The notes beneath the pieces are model-generated. The model ran no database searches, had not been told where the DNA came from, and worked only from the letters and a program-made list of their open reading frames with translations. Below, one piece after another: positions 34,130 to 42,115 of a stretch of 64,000 nucleotides of DNA (its first letter is position 1; each line of letters starts with the position of its first letter). The position numbers and the translations under genes were made by a program. The stretch covers positions 62,001 through 126,000 of the forward strand of contig JAAYHX010000020.1 in the NCBI GenBank assembly GCA_012735215.1, written 5' to 3'. The DNA comes from Tissierellia bacterium. GTDB taxonomy: Bacteria > Bacillota > Clostridia > Tissierellales > Tepidimicrobiaceae.

Positions 34130-35365
34130 GTGGCAGATAGCAAAACTGTACTTATTTCAATGATAGGGAAAGGTAGAACTAAAGAAGGAGAAAAGGGATA
34201 TGATAAGACAAGCTATTACTTTGATGAAATAGATAAGGACATTAGTACTTCTTTCTTTGGCTCTGCATTATATAAAGTACTTATAAATCTGCAGCATGAT
34301 GTGGACAAATGGCTAATATTTGGGACTAATCGTTCTAGTTGGTCAGAATTACTATATACAATTGACGAAAAATATCATGATGAAGTTATTGAATTATATG
34401 ATAAGGTCTATGATGAAGAGAATAAAGGTATTTCACAAGAATTACTTTCCCAATGGCAGCATACCTTAGGAAAATATATTCCAGGGATCCATCTTATAAT
34501 AGTAGATCCCCTAGATTATAAGATATATATTGATCACATGATAAAGGAGATTCCTGACGAAAAAAGAAAGTTAGTTTTAGATATAACTCACGCCTTCAGG
34601 CATATGCCGGTAATAATCGCCTTTTCCCTCATGACCTTAAAGCACATCAAAGATATATCTGATATAATGGTATACTATGGTGCCTTTGAATTGAAAGGAG
34701 ACAAGCAGTATACCCCAGTTATAAAAATGGACTTTATAAACACCTTGGTTTCCTACGCGGAAAATTTGGCTACATATAAGTATTCAGGATATTTTCCTCC
34801 CCTGTTAGAACTATTAGGATTACCAAATACCCAAAGAACTTATTTCTGGCTTGAAATGAACAGGCAGCCAAGAACTTATTTAGAAAAGATAAACCTTGCT
34901 TTAGACAAAATAAGCATACAGGATGATTATCAATCTACCATAGCCGAATATGTCAAGAAAGATTTAAGCCCACTTATAGGAGCCTCCCTTGACAAGAGGA
35001 TGGTAGAGAGGGGTAAATTTTTCTTTGACAAAAAACAGTATCTAAAGGCTTTAATATTAGTTTATGAAGGTATTATAATAGCAATAGGGAGGAAATATAA
35101 AGATATTACCCCATTGGCATATGACGTAAGGGAAGAAATAAGAAGATTTGTAAAAAACAACAAGAATGATATTTTCAAATCCGAGCTAGATAGAGAAACC
35201 TACAAAGAACTGACATTTACAAGAAATGCAGCTGTCCATGGCTCACCCCCTAGAGGGACACAGCAATATGTAGAGGAGCAAGAGTATTTTGAATCCCTGT
35301 TTAATAGAAGCTTAAAACTATATGAAAGCATAGTAGAAGAGGGTATACATGCACCAAATATATAA
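34130..35365 (+). CDS. CRISPR-associated CARF-HEPN protein, DxTHG/TM1812 (Csx1-like) family, first copy
   Basis: 411 residues. N-terminal Rossmann-like CARF domain: VLISMIGKGRT at the start, a GTNRSSW strand, and the family signature LDITHAFRHMP (Asp151). C-terminal HEPN ribonuclease domain with R-x4-H in TRNAAVHGSP (Arg365, His370). Proteins of this family are RNases switched on by cyclic oligoadenylate made by Cas10. Start set at GTG 34130 because GGAGGT lies 6 bases upstream and the CARF strand then begins the protein; an ATG at 34025 would add 35 residues with no family resemblance. No cas10 is in the window. Array 2 lies directly downstream. Confidence 0.9.
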   Translation: MADSKTVLISMIGKGRTKEGEKGYDKTSYYFDEIDKDISTSFFGSALYKVLINLQHDVDKWLIFGTNRSSWSELLYTIDEKYHDEVIELYDKVYDEENKGISQELLSQWQHTLGKYIPGIHLIIVDPLDYKIYIDHMIKEIPDEKRKLVLDITHAFRHMPVIIAFSLMTLKHIKDISDIMVYYGAFELKGDKQYTPVIKMDFINTLVSYAENLATYKYSGYFPPLLELLGLPNTQRTYFWLEMNRQPRTYLEKINLALDKISIQDDYQSTIAEYVKKDLSPLIGASLDKRMVERGKFFFDKKQYLKALILVYEGIIIAIGRKYKDITPLAYDVREEIRRFVKNNKNDIFKSELDRETYKELTFTRNAAVHGSPPRGTQQYVEEQEYFESLFNRSLKLYESIVEEGIHAPNI

Positions 35366-35390
35366 GATTACAATCTTCCTTTAGCTAAAG

Positions 35391-35435
35391 TGTCGTCGAC
35401 CTATAGTAGAATAAAATATATGAAGGTCGGCGACA
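35391..35435. repeat. Leader palindrome of array 2
   Basis: TGTCGTCGACCT (35391-35402) and AGGTCGGCGACA (35424-35435): the same element as at 15307-15360, with one base changed. The change leaves a G-U pair in RNA. Here no T-run follows. Confidence 0.75.
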
Positions 35436-35496
35436 TAAAAATATTATAATTTCAAGTTTCAGGGCAAATGCCTTTGAAAGGTAATAGGAAAGTACT

Positions 35497-35525
35497 TTGA
35501 CAAAATATTGAGGTTGTAGTAGTAT
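35497..35525 (+). promoter_or_regulatory. CRISPR leader promoter, array 2
   Basis: TTGACA (35497-35502), 17 bases, TAGTAT (35520-35525): same spacing and same place relative to the first repeat as in array 1, so the decayed array is probably still transcribed on the plus strand. Confidence 0.7.
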
Positions 35526-35535
35526 CAGTATATAA

Positions 35536-35759
35536 TTATATAGCCTACCTTCAAGAAATTTAAATATTGCTTGTACTAATCCAATTAATTCTTTATCTAA
35601 AAATTAATAGACTACCTTTGAGGAATTGAAATTCATATGTATTTCCTCCTTAAAAGTTTTATAATTTGTTACTAGCTTACCTTTAAGGAATTGAAGCTCA
35701 TTCAAAATTTCTCCTTTTTATATTATTTTATTAATAGCCTACCTTTAAGGAATATAAAT
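35536..35759 (+). CRISPR. Degenerate CRISPR array 2: four divergent repeats, three spacers
   Basis: Four 30-bp units align with the array 1 repeat: 35536-35565 (most decayed), 35603-35632, 35668-35697 and 35730-35759. All share a TAG-n-CTACCT or TAG-n-TTACCT core; two keep GGAATTGAA. Spacers are 37, 35 and 32 bp (35566-35602, 35633-35667, 35698-35729), all very AT-rich. The second spacer starts TCATATGTATTTCCTCC and the third TCATTCAAAATTTCTCC, i.e. the complement of an ATG and, 8-9 bases on, of a Shine-Dalgarno sequence. Repeats differ from one another, so ordinary array growth has stopped. Confidence 0.85.
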
Positions 35760-35785
35760 TCGAAACTTTAATTTTTAATAAAGGC

Positions 35786-35816
35786 AACTCACTCAGCTTA
35801 GGGTGAGTTTGTTTTT
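35786..35816 (+). terminator. Terminator after array 2
   Basis: AACTCACTC-AGCTTA-GGGTGAGTT (9 bp with one T-G pair) then TGTTTTT. It ends the array transcript before the second CARF-HEPN gene, giving a discrete RNA of about 280 nt. Confidence 0.85.
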
Positions 35817-35916
35817 AAATATTTTGGCCCTATTAAAGGAAAATTCATTTGGCTGTCGAATATATAAGTTAAGCAGCAAAAGTGTTTACATATCCCCATT
35901 AAAAGGAGGTATTCTA

Positions 35917-37191
35917 TTGGCAAGAAAGTTCTTATCATTCTTAGGAACAACAGATTATCAAGCATGTACATATAAGTATGGTCCTTCGGAAGACTTAAAG
36001 TGGTTTACAAAATACATACAAGAGGCCTTGTTAAGGATATTTTGCAGTGATTGGACTAAGGAAGATACAGCTGTAATATTTGTAACTGACAAGGCAGAAA
36101 AGTTAAATTGGTATAATGAGGATGATGAAAATAGAAGGCTTAAAACCATAATGGAAGAACTTAATATTAATGTAAAGGCAGTCTCCATTCCAGAGGGGAA
36201 AACGGAAGATGAGATATGGCAGATATTTCATATAGTTACTAATGAAATAGAAGATGATGATGAAGTAATATTTGACATAACTCACAGCTTTAGATCTATT
36301 CCTATGTTGGCCTTGGTAGTCCTAAATTATGCAAAGGTTGTAAAGAATGCCAAGCTGCTAGGAATATACTATGGAGCCTTTGAACCAAACAATGATAGTG
36401 CAGTTATATTTGATTTAACCCCTCTTAATGATATATTAGAATGGTCTCAAGCAGTACATGTATTTCTAGACTATGGACTTAGCGGACCTTTGAAGGATAT
36501 ATCAACTAGACAGCTTAAGCACCATTTAAGAAGTGAACAATGGGCTAGGGATACTAGACAATTCGTAGACAGCCTTAACAATCTTACCATGTGTTTGTAC
36601 ACATGCAGGGGTAAGGCCATTACAGGAAAAGGAACTGCTAGGAAATCAATATCTTCTGCTGTTGAGATAGCAAAGGAGAATTTTGGAAGAACTAAGGGCA
36701 TAGATGAAGAGAATCAGCTTAAACCCCTTCTGCCCTTGATGGAGAAAATAGAGAAGAGGTTAGAGATATTTAAGGGAAATGATAACCTAAGTATTGGTAT
36801 AGCTGCTATACAGTGGTACATAGAGAATAACCTGATAGAACAAGCCTATACTGCCTTAGATGAAACTATTAAAACTTATGCCTGTATAAAATTTGGATTA
36901 GATGATGCTGATTACAACAACAGGGAGGAGATAGTACAGAAGGCTCTGAAGATAAGAGAATTAAGCGTACCTGAAGAAAAGTGGATAGTTAAGGATCAAT
37001 ATAGGCATAAGGTTAAGGAGCTAGTAGAAAAGCTTGATGATGAATTAGTAGTTTTATCCAGCAAGATTGGCTCTAAGAGGAATGATATAAATCACTTTGG
37101 TTTTAATGACAATGCATCAAATTATACTGATCTGGAAAGTAATATTTATGAATGCTTTAATAGGTTTTTAGATTACATCTATTCTAATTGA
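35917..37191 (+). CDS. CRISPR-associated CARF-HEPN protein, TM1812 (TIGR02221) family, second copy
   Basis: 424 residues from TTG 35917, chosen because AAAAGGAGGT lies 7 bases upstream and the protein then opens MARKFLSFLGTTDYQACTYKYG-like, here quoted as KFLSFLGTTDYQ, the typical TM1812 start. An open frame of 38 more codons overlaps the terminator and is not used. CARF domain (about 1-200) with VIFVTDKA and FDITHSFRSIPM (Asp120); C-terminal HEPN domain with KRNDINHFG (Arg388, His393). Predicted cyclic-oligoadenylate-activated RNase. Diverged strongly from the first copy, so not a recent duplication. cas6 follows after 24 bases. Confidence 0.92.
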   Translation: MARKFLSFLGTTDYQACTYKYGPSEDLKWFTKYIQEALLRIFCSDWTKEDTAVIFVTDKAEKLNWYNEDDENRRLKTIMEELNINVKAVSIPEGKTEDEIWQIFHIVTNEIEDDDEVIFDITHSFRSIPMLALVVLNYAKVVKNAKLLGIYYGAFEPNNDSAVIFDLTPLNDILEWSQAVHVFLDYGLSGPLKDISTRQLKHHLRSEQWARDTRQFVDSLNNLTMCLYTCRGKAITGKGTARKSISSAVEIAKENFGRTKGIDEENQLKPLLPLMEKIEKRLEIFKGNDNLSIGIAAIQWYIENNLIEQAYTALDETIKTYACIKFGLDDADYNNREEIVQKALKIRELSVPEEKWIVKDQYRHKVKELVEKLDDELVVLSSKIGSKRNDINHFGFNDNASNYTDLESNIYECFNRFLDYIYSN

Positions 37192-37215
37192 GGCAATAGA
37201 AAAGGAGAAGTATTT

Positions 37216-37956
37216 ATGCAATATACTATAAAATTCAAATGTGAAAATCTGCAATTGCCAATTCATTATAACCATATATTACAAGGATTTATTTATAAGA
37301 ATATATTCGATGATAATTTTAGAGAATTTTTACATGAAAAGGGCTTTGAGTTAGATGGAAAGACTTTTAAGCTATTTACTTTCTCTAAGCTGTATGGGGA
37401 TTATACTTACCATAGGGAGACTAGGACAATTGCTTTTACTGAAAGGGTAGATTTAACTGTATCAAGCATAGTGGATGATTTTAATCAGGAGCTACTTAAA
37501 ACCCTTCTTTATAACAAGAATCTTGAACTAAATAATCAACCCATAGAGGTTTCAGGTATAGCAGTACAAGAAAACAACTTGGAAACTAATGGTGCAGTTA
37601 TAAGAACCTTATCACCAATAACAGTATATTCAACCTCGTGGTTAAATGGTAGAAAGAAAACCATATACTATTTTCCCCAAGACAGCCTATTCCAAAAGTA
37701 TATAAAGGATAATTTAATAAGTAAAGCAAAGCTTATATACAATAAAACCTTTGATAAGGCTAAATTTAAGATAGTACCTGTCCAAGGCAAGGTTTCTACA
37801 AATAGCCTCTATTTTAAAAAGTTTTTAGTTAAAGGTAGCAGTGGGATATTTGAAATCTATGGTGATAAGGAGTTAATCAACACAGCCTTAAACTGTGGGT
37901 TAGGAAGCAAGAACTCTCAAGGCTTTGGCTGTGTGAAGCTAGTAAGATCCTTATAA
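37216..37956 (+). CDS. cas6: Cas6 CRISPR RNA endoribonuclease
   Basis: 246 residues, RAMP fold. N-terminal LPIHYNHILQGFIYKNI and C-terminal Gly-rich loop GLGSKNSQGFGCVKLV are diagnostic. Cas6 cuts precursor crRNA within each repeat and leaves the 8-nt handle (ATTGAAAC in array 1). It is the only processing gene in the window and presumably serves array 1, 21 kb away, and possibly decayed array 2. Same operon as the second CARF-HEPN gene; RBS AAAAGGAG. No interference or adaptation genes follow; a terminator comes next. Confidence 0.95.
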   Translation: MQYTIKFKCENLQLPIHYNHILQGFIYKNIFDDNFREFLHEKGFELDGKTFKLFTFSKLYGDYTYHRETRTIAFTERVDLTVSSIVDDFNQELLKTLLYNKNLELNNQPIEVSGIAVQENNLETNGAVIRTLSPITVYSTSWLNGRKKTIYYFPQDSLFQKYIKDNLISKAKLIYNKTFDKAKFKIVPVQGKVSTNSLYFKKFLVKGSSGIFEIYGDKELINTALNCGLGSKNSQGFGCVKLVRSL

Positions 37957-37997
37957 GTAATTATATGGATTATATATGTATCATATCTACAGATAAG

Positions 37998-38036
37998 CAG
38001 AAAATCCTATTAGTTTTAGGATTTTCTGTTTTTTTA
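37998..38036 (+). terminator. Rho-independent terminator of the CRISPR island
   Basis: CAGAAAATCCTA / TAGGATTTTCTG stem, loop TTAGTTT, T8 tail. Confidence 0.95.
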
Positions 38037-38115
38037 ATTCTATTTATAAATCTTTACTGGCTTATAAGATGAAGGAGAACAGGAAAAAACTTTGCATGTA
38101 TTGAAAAACTCTAAA

Positions 38116-38145
38116 TGCAAATAATAAAGTATTGATACCATACTA
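38116..38145 (+). promoter_or_regulatory. Forespore (sigma-G/F type) promoter of the germination operon
   Basis: CATACTA (38139-38145) is a perfect sigma-G -10; TGCAAA (38116-38121) stands 17 bases upstream where TGAATA is expected. The start codon of the gerA-type gene lies 27 bases downstream. Fits forespore expression of germinant receptors. Confidence 0.65.
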
Positions 38146-38172
38146 AAGGGAACTTTATAGAGGATGGTTTGG

Positions 38173-39612
38173 ATGATATACAAAAATATTAGGGATAATA
38201 AGGAGTATCTAATAGAAAGCTTTAATTATTCGTCTGATTTCGTGGTAGTAGAGTTTGAGTCCTTATTTAAGATAAGTCTTATGGCATGTTACATAGAAGG
38301 CTTTATAGATAGGGACCTATTTGATAGGGATATATATAGATCTTTGGTTTTTAATTTAAAGAAATCAGATGATATTAAATACTTTATATTGACTTCAAAG
38401 GTTAATGAAATTTGTACATTAGAGGAAGCAATAGATGAAATACTTCATGGAAGGTTAGTATTGTTCGCAGAGGGGTTAAAGAAAGCTTACTCAGTAGACT
38501 TAAGTAAATGGGATAAAAGACAGGTGGAACAGCCCCAATCAGAAGCAGTGGTAAGAGGACCTAAGGAAGGATTTATAGAGGATATAGCTGTAAACAAGGT
38601 TTTGTTGAGACGAAAACTGAGAAATAGCAATCTTATATTTGAAGATTTACAGTTGGGCAAACAGACAAGGACAACAATATCCATAGCTTATATTAAAGGG
38701 ATAGCTAATCAGGAAGTATTGAAAGAATTAAAAGGAAGAATAAGCAGGATCAATGCGGACGCCATACTTGAAAGTGGTTATATTGAAGAGTTTATTGAGG
38801 ATGCTCCCGGATCTATACTTGCTACTGTAACGGAAACGGAGAAGCCAGATATAGTAGCTGCTAAGCTGTTGGAAGGTAGAATAGCTATATTTACAGATGG
38901 GACCCCTCATGTGCTAACGGTACCTAGGATTTTAGTTGAGGGGATCATGAGTAGTGAGGATTATTATGTACGACCATACTTTGGCTCTTTCTTGAGGCTT
39001 ATAAGAATTCTAGCTCTATTTATGAGCATATATCTGCCAGGTGTATTTGTGGCACTAATTTTATATCACCAGGAGATGATACCCACAGTCCTGTTAATAA
39101 GTGCTGCAGGAGGGAGAGAAGGAGTGCCTCTTCCCATAACAATAGAGGTTATCTTGATGATTATAACTTTAGAGTTAACAAAGGAATCTAGTTTGAGACT
39201 TCCTAAAAACATAGGTACAACAGTAAATATAGTAGGTGCGTTGGTATTAGGGCAAGCAGCAGTAGAAGCTGGGCTTATTAGTGCTGTAACAGTAATCCTT
39301 GTATCTTTAACGGCCTTGTCAGAATTCATTGTGCCCCAGTTAACCCAAGGAATTATTGTATATAGGCTAGTTGTAACCTTATTAGGTGGGTTTTTCGGTA
39401 TCTACGGTGTTACATGTGCATTTCTTGTAATAACAATGCATGTCATATCCTTAGAATCTTTTGGTATACCATTTGCTTGGCCCCTAGCTCCACGGGATAG
39501 ATCAGGATTAAAGGACACCTTTATAAGGGTCCATATTAAAAAATTAATATACAGGCCAAAAGTCATAGCTAGGCAAAATGTAAGAAGACAAAGACCTCCA
39601 AAGGGTGATTAA
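38173..39612 (+). CDS. Spore germination protein, GerA (A subunit) family
   Basis: 479 residues. Large N-terminal soluble domain (about 1-265), with KQTRTTISIAYIKGIANQEVL-type core quoted as ISIAYIKGIAN, then LVEGIMSSEDYYVRPYFGS, and about five membrane helices, ending in a basic tail. The A subunit of a germinant receptor sits in the spore inner membrane. GAGGA abuts ATG 38164, so ATG 38173 is the likelier start. First gene of gerA-gerC-gerB; gene order with C before B is common in clostridia. Confidence 0.95.
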   Translation: MIYKNIRDNKEYLIESFNYSSDFVVVEFESLFKISLMACYIEGFIDRDLFDRDIYRSLVFNLKKSDDIKYFILTSKVNEICTLEEAIDEILHGRLVLFAEGLKKAYSVDLSKWDKRQVEQPQSEAVVRGPKEGFIEDIAVNKVLLRRKLRNSNLIFEDLQLGKQTRTTISIAYIKGIANQEVLKELKGRISRINADAILESGYIEEFIEDAPGSILATVTETEKPDIVAAKLLEGRIAIFTDGTPHVLTVPRILVEGIMSSEDYYVRPYFGSFLRLIRILALFMSIYLPGVFVALILYHQEMIPTVLLISAAGGREGVPLPITIEVILMIITLELTKESSLRLPKNIGTTVNIVGALVLGQAAVEAGLISAVTVILVSLTALSEFIVPQLTQGIIVYRLVVTLLGGFFGIYGVTCAFLVITMHVISLESFGIPFAWPLAPRDRSGLKDTFIRVHIKKLIYRPKVIARQNVRRQRPPKGD

Positions 39613-39613
39613 G

Positions 39614-40825
39614 ATGAAAAAAAAGATTATGGTTTTAATATTTTATATGATAGCCGTTATTTCATTGACCGGATGTTTTGATGCAAATGAATTGGATGAA
39701 TTAGGGATTTCTTTAATATTGGGATTTGATGTTGTAGAAGATAAGCTATTAATAACTGCAGAAGTAGTGGATCCCCAGTATTCAAGTAGTAGTTCCGACA
39801 CAGGGGAAGGTAGCACTGTAAAGTATGTACAAGGAATTGGGAATACTGTATTTGAAGCTTTTAGGGATATAACCTTAAAATTTGATAGGAGGATTTATGC
39901 TGCCCATAACAAGGTGTTGATATTTGGCGAGGAACTAGCCAGAAGTGGATTAATTACCCATATAGATCAACTGTTCAGAGATAGGGAACAGAGAGAAAGC
40001 GCATTTATGTTAATTGCAAAAGGAGCAAGGGCTTATGAAGTTATGGGAGTTAACAGTGGCCTTGAAACAGTACCGGCCAATTACATTTTGGATTTGATTA
40101 AGAATATTAATAACAACCCAAAGTCTATTGATACCAATATAATAAGTTATATGCAACATTATTATCATGAGGGACATCATCCTATTGTAGGAGTCATAGA
40201 GAAGAAAAGGAAAAATGTTATAGATAAGACTAGTGAAGATAAAGGTAGTGAAGAATATGAGCTTTCTATTATAGGTTCGGCAATATTTAGGAAGGATAAG
40301 CTTATAGGATATTTAAATGGAAATGATACCAAAGCTGTTAATTATCTTTTGAATAATATTGAAAATGGAATTATTACTTTCCCTATATTTAATTCATCAG
40401 AAGAAAAAGTACAGTCTGAAGGATTACCCACTAATGTTAGTTCTGTAAATGTAATAAAAGGAAAAACTAAAAATGATATAGAGATTAATGGGGACAAAGT
40501 AATACTCAAAACAAAAATTAATATAAGGGCTGCCCTGGGAGAACTAATAGCAAAAACAGATGTTTCTAATGAAGAAGATATTCGGAGGTTAGAAGATGCC
40601 TGTTCCAAAACTGTGGAGGTTAATATAGAGTCAGCAGTTAAAAAGGTACAACAGGAATATGGAACTGATATATTTGGATTTGGAATGGCCTTCCACCATA
40701 AGTATCCCAAACAGTGGGAGAAAATTAAGGAAAATTGGGATGAAATATTTAAAGATGCAGAGTTTCAAATAGAAGTTAAAACCAGCATTATAAGAACTGG
40801 CCTTATAAACAAGCCAACAATATAA
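39614..40825 (+). CDS. Spore germination lipoprotein, Ger(x)C family
   Basis: 403 residues. Signal peptide ending in lipobox LTGC, followed by FDANELDELGISLILGFDV, quoted here as the ELDELGI motif of GerC proteins; C-terminal FGFGMAFHHKYPKQWEKIKENW matches the family core (FGFGMAFHHKYP). C subunit of the germinant receptor, anchored outside the inner membrane. Start at ATG 39614, overlapping neither neighbour; the preceding gene ends one base upstream. Confidence 0.95.
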   Translation: MKKKIMVLIFYMIAVISLTGCFDANELDELGISLILGFDVVEDKLLITAEVVDPQYSSSSSDTGEGSTVKYVQGIGNTVFEAFRDITLKFDRRIYAAHNKVLIFGEELARSGLITHIDQLFRDREQRESAFMLIAKGARAYEVMGVNSGLETVPANYILDLIKNINNNPKSIDTNIISYMQHYYHEGHHPIVGVIEKKRKNVIDKTSEDKGSEEYELSIIGSAIFRKDKLIGYLNGNDTKAVNYLLNNIENGIITFPIFNSSEEKVQSEGLPTNVSSVNVIKGKTKNDIEINGDKVILKTKINIRAALGELIAKTDVSNEEDIRRLEDACSKTVEVNIESAVKKVQQEYGTDIFGFGMAFHHKYPKQWEKIKENWDEIFKDAEFQIEVKTSIIRTGLINKPTI

Positions 40826-40839
40826 TAAGGAGTTTTATT

Positions 40840-41964
40840 ATGAGTTATAAGAAAAAAGATAAGCTATATTTTCATCAATCCTTCTTGTTGATTGTTATTT
40901 ATAAAATGATGACCGGCCTAACCTATCTGCCATCATTAAATATTCCACCTGCCAATCAAGATGTTTGGATTATGCTCTTAGTATCAATACCCTACACAAT
41001 GATCTATTCTTTGCCTCTTCTATTTTTGAGCAATAAATTTTGTAATTATGATTTCTTAGAGTCTGCTGAGTTAATTATGGGTAAAAGATTAGGCAAAATA
41101 ATAGGTATATATTATTCTTTGTTTTTCTTAACCAATCTGATATTTTTTTCAGGGGGCTTTATAGAGATTTTAGACGCCTCCCTTTATGATGAGACACCTA
41201 CTATAGTTAATACACTTATTTTGTTATTTACATGTGCTTATCTGGTTAACAAAGGCATAATGAACTTAGTAAGGTTGACAGAACTGACCATTCCTTTCAT
41301 AATAATCTTGTTTTTTATACTGGCATTACTAGGGATTGACAATTATGATTTTCAAACATTTTTGCCTATTCTTAGTGATTCAAAGTTTGGAGAAATAAAC
41401 AAAGGGGCCTTACTAACAACCATAGGGTATATAGATATATTAATACTAAGAATGCTGACTACTTATTTAGATGACAAAAGTAAGATAAATAGACTATTTG
41501 TTTCATCTCTAATATTTTCTACGGTTATGATCATATTGTCCGTATTGGTTGTTCAGGCAACTTTAGGAATTGAATATGCAAAGCGTGTAAATTTTCCATA
41601 TTACACCTTCACCAGGCTGATAACTATAGGTGAAACCCAAGGCTTTGACTTGTTATATGTTGTAGCTTGGATAATAGGTAATGTCATTAAAGCCTCAGGA
41701 TATCTATATTTCACTACTATAGCCTTAGGTAAAGTTACAAATAAGAAGAATCAGGTTTTTATAATTCCTGTAGCTCTTATAGCTACTATTGCAATTGTTT
41801 ATATTAAGGATAACAGGCCTATATTAGCTGTACGAGACCCTTACCAACAAATGATACATGTATTTGCCTTTATAGGGGTATTGGTTATACCCTTAATGGC
41901 ATTGATAGTTTATTTTTTCAGGCGGGATAAGATTAAATCTACCATTAATTCTAAAGAACAATAG
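40840..41964 (+). CDS. Spore germination permease, GerB family
   Basis: 374 residues, about ten helices, APC-superfamily fold. Family features: YKMMTGLTYLPSLN near the N-terminus, GFIEILDASLYDETPT, and VNFPYYTFTRLITIGE. B subunit of the receptor, which holds the germinant site in known systems. Last gene of the operon; RBS AAGGAG. Confidence 0.95.
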   Translation: MSYKKKDKLYFHQSFLLIVIYKMMTGLTYLPSLNIPPANQDVWIMLLVSIPYTMIYSLPLLFLSNKFCNYDFLESAELIMGKRLGKIIGIYYSLFFLTNLIFFSGGFIEILDASLYDETPTIVNTLILLFTCAYLVNKGIMNLVRLTELTIPFIIILFFILALLGIDNYDFQTFLPILSDSKFGEINKGALLTTIGYIDILILRMLTTYLDDKSKINRLFVSSLIFSTVMIILSVLVVQATLGIEYAKRVNFPYYTFTRLITIGETQGFDLLYVVAWIIGNVIKASGYLYFTTIALGKVTNKKNQVFIIPVALIATIAIVYIKDNRPILAVRDPYQQMIHVFAFIGVLVIPLMALIVYFFRRDKIKSTINSKEQ

Positions 41965-41979
41965 TAATTATTAAGATAT

Positions 41980-42016
41980 GGCTAAGTTGATATAAGAAAT
42001 CTGACTTAGCCTTTTT
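41980..42016 (+). terminator. Rho-independent terminator of the ger operon
   Basis: GGCTAAGT / ACTTAGCC stem with a 16-base loop and T5 tail, 15 bases after the GerB stop. Confidence 0.85.
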
Positions 42017-42115
42017 ATGTGTTCCCTTCTTACACTCTATTGAACAAATCACATTCATATTGTAGAATATTGCTAATGACTCTAGATTATCTTTATACTT
42101 TGTGGGGGAGTTACT

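Noticed and set aside
35566-35602. Similarity of the first decayed spacer to the start of the first CARF-HEPN region (shared TAATCCA)
   Set aside because: Only about 7-9 bases match in AT-rich sequence; below what can be called targeting.
35698-35729. Possible targeting of the cas6 start region by the third spacer of array 2
   Set aside because: The shared AAAAGGAGAA is essentially the Shine-Dalgarno itself; bases around the ATG differ.
35803-35916. N-terminal extension of the second CARF-HEPN protein
   Set aside because: It would start inside the terminator hairpin; TTG 35917 has a perfect RBS and the family N-terminus.
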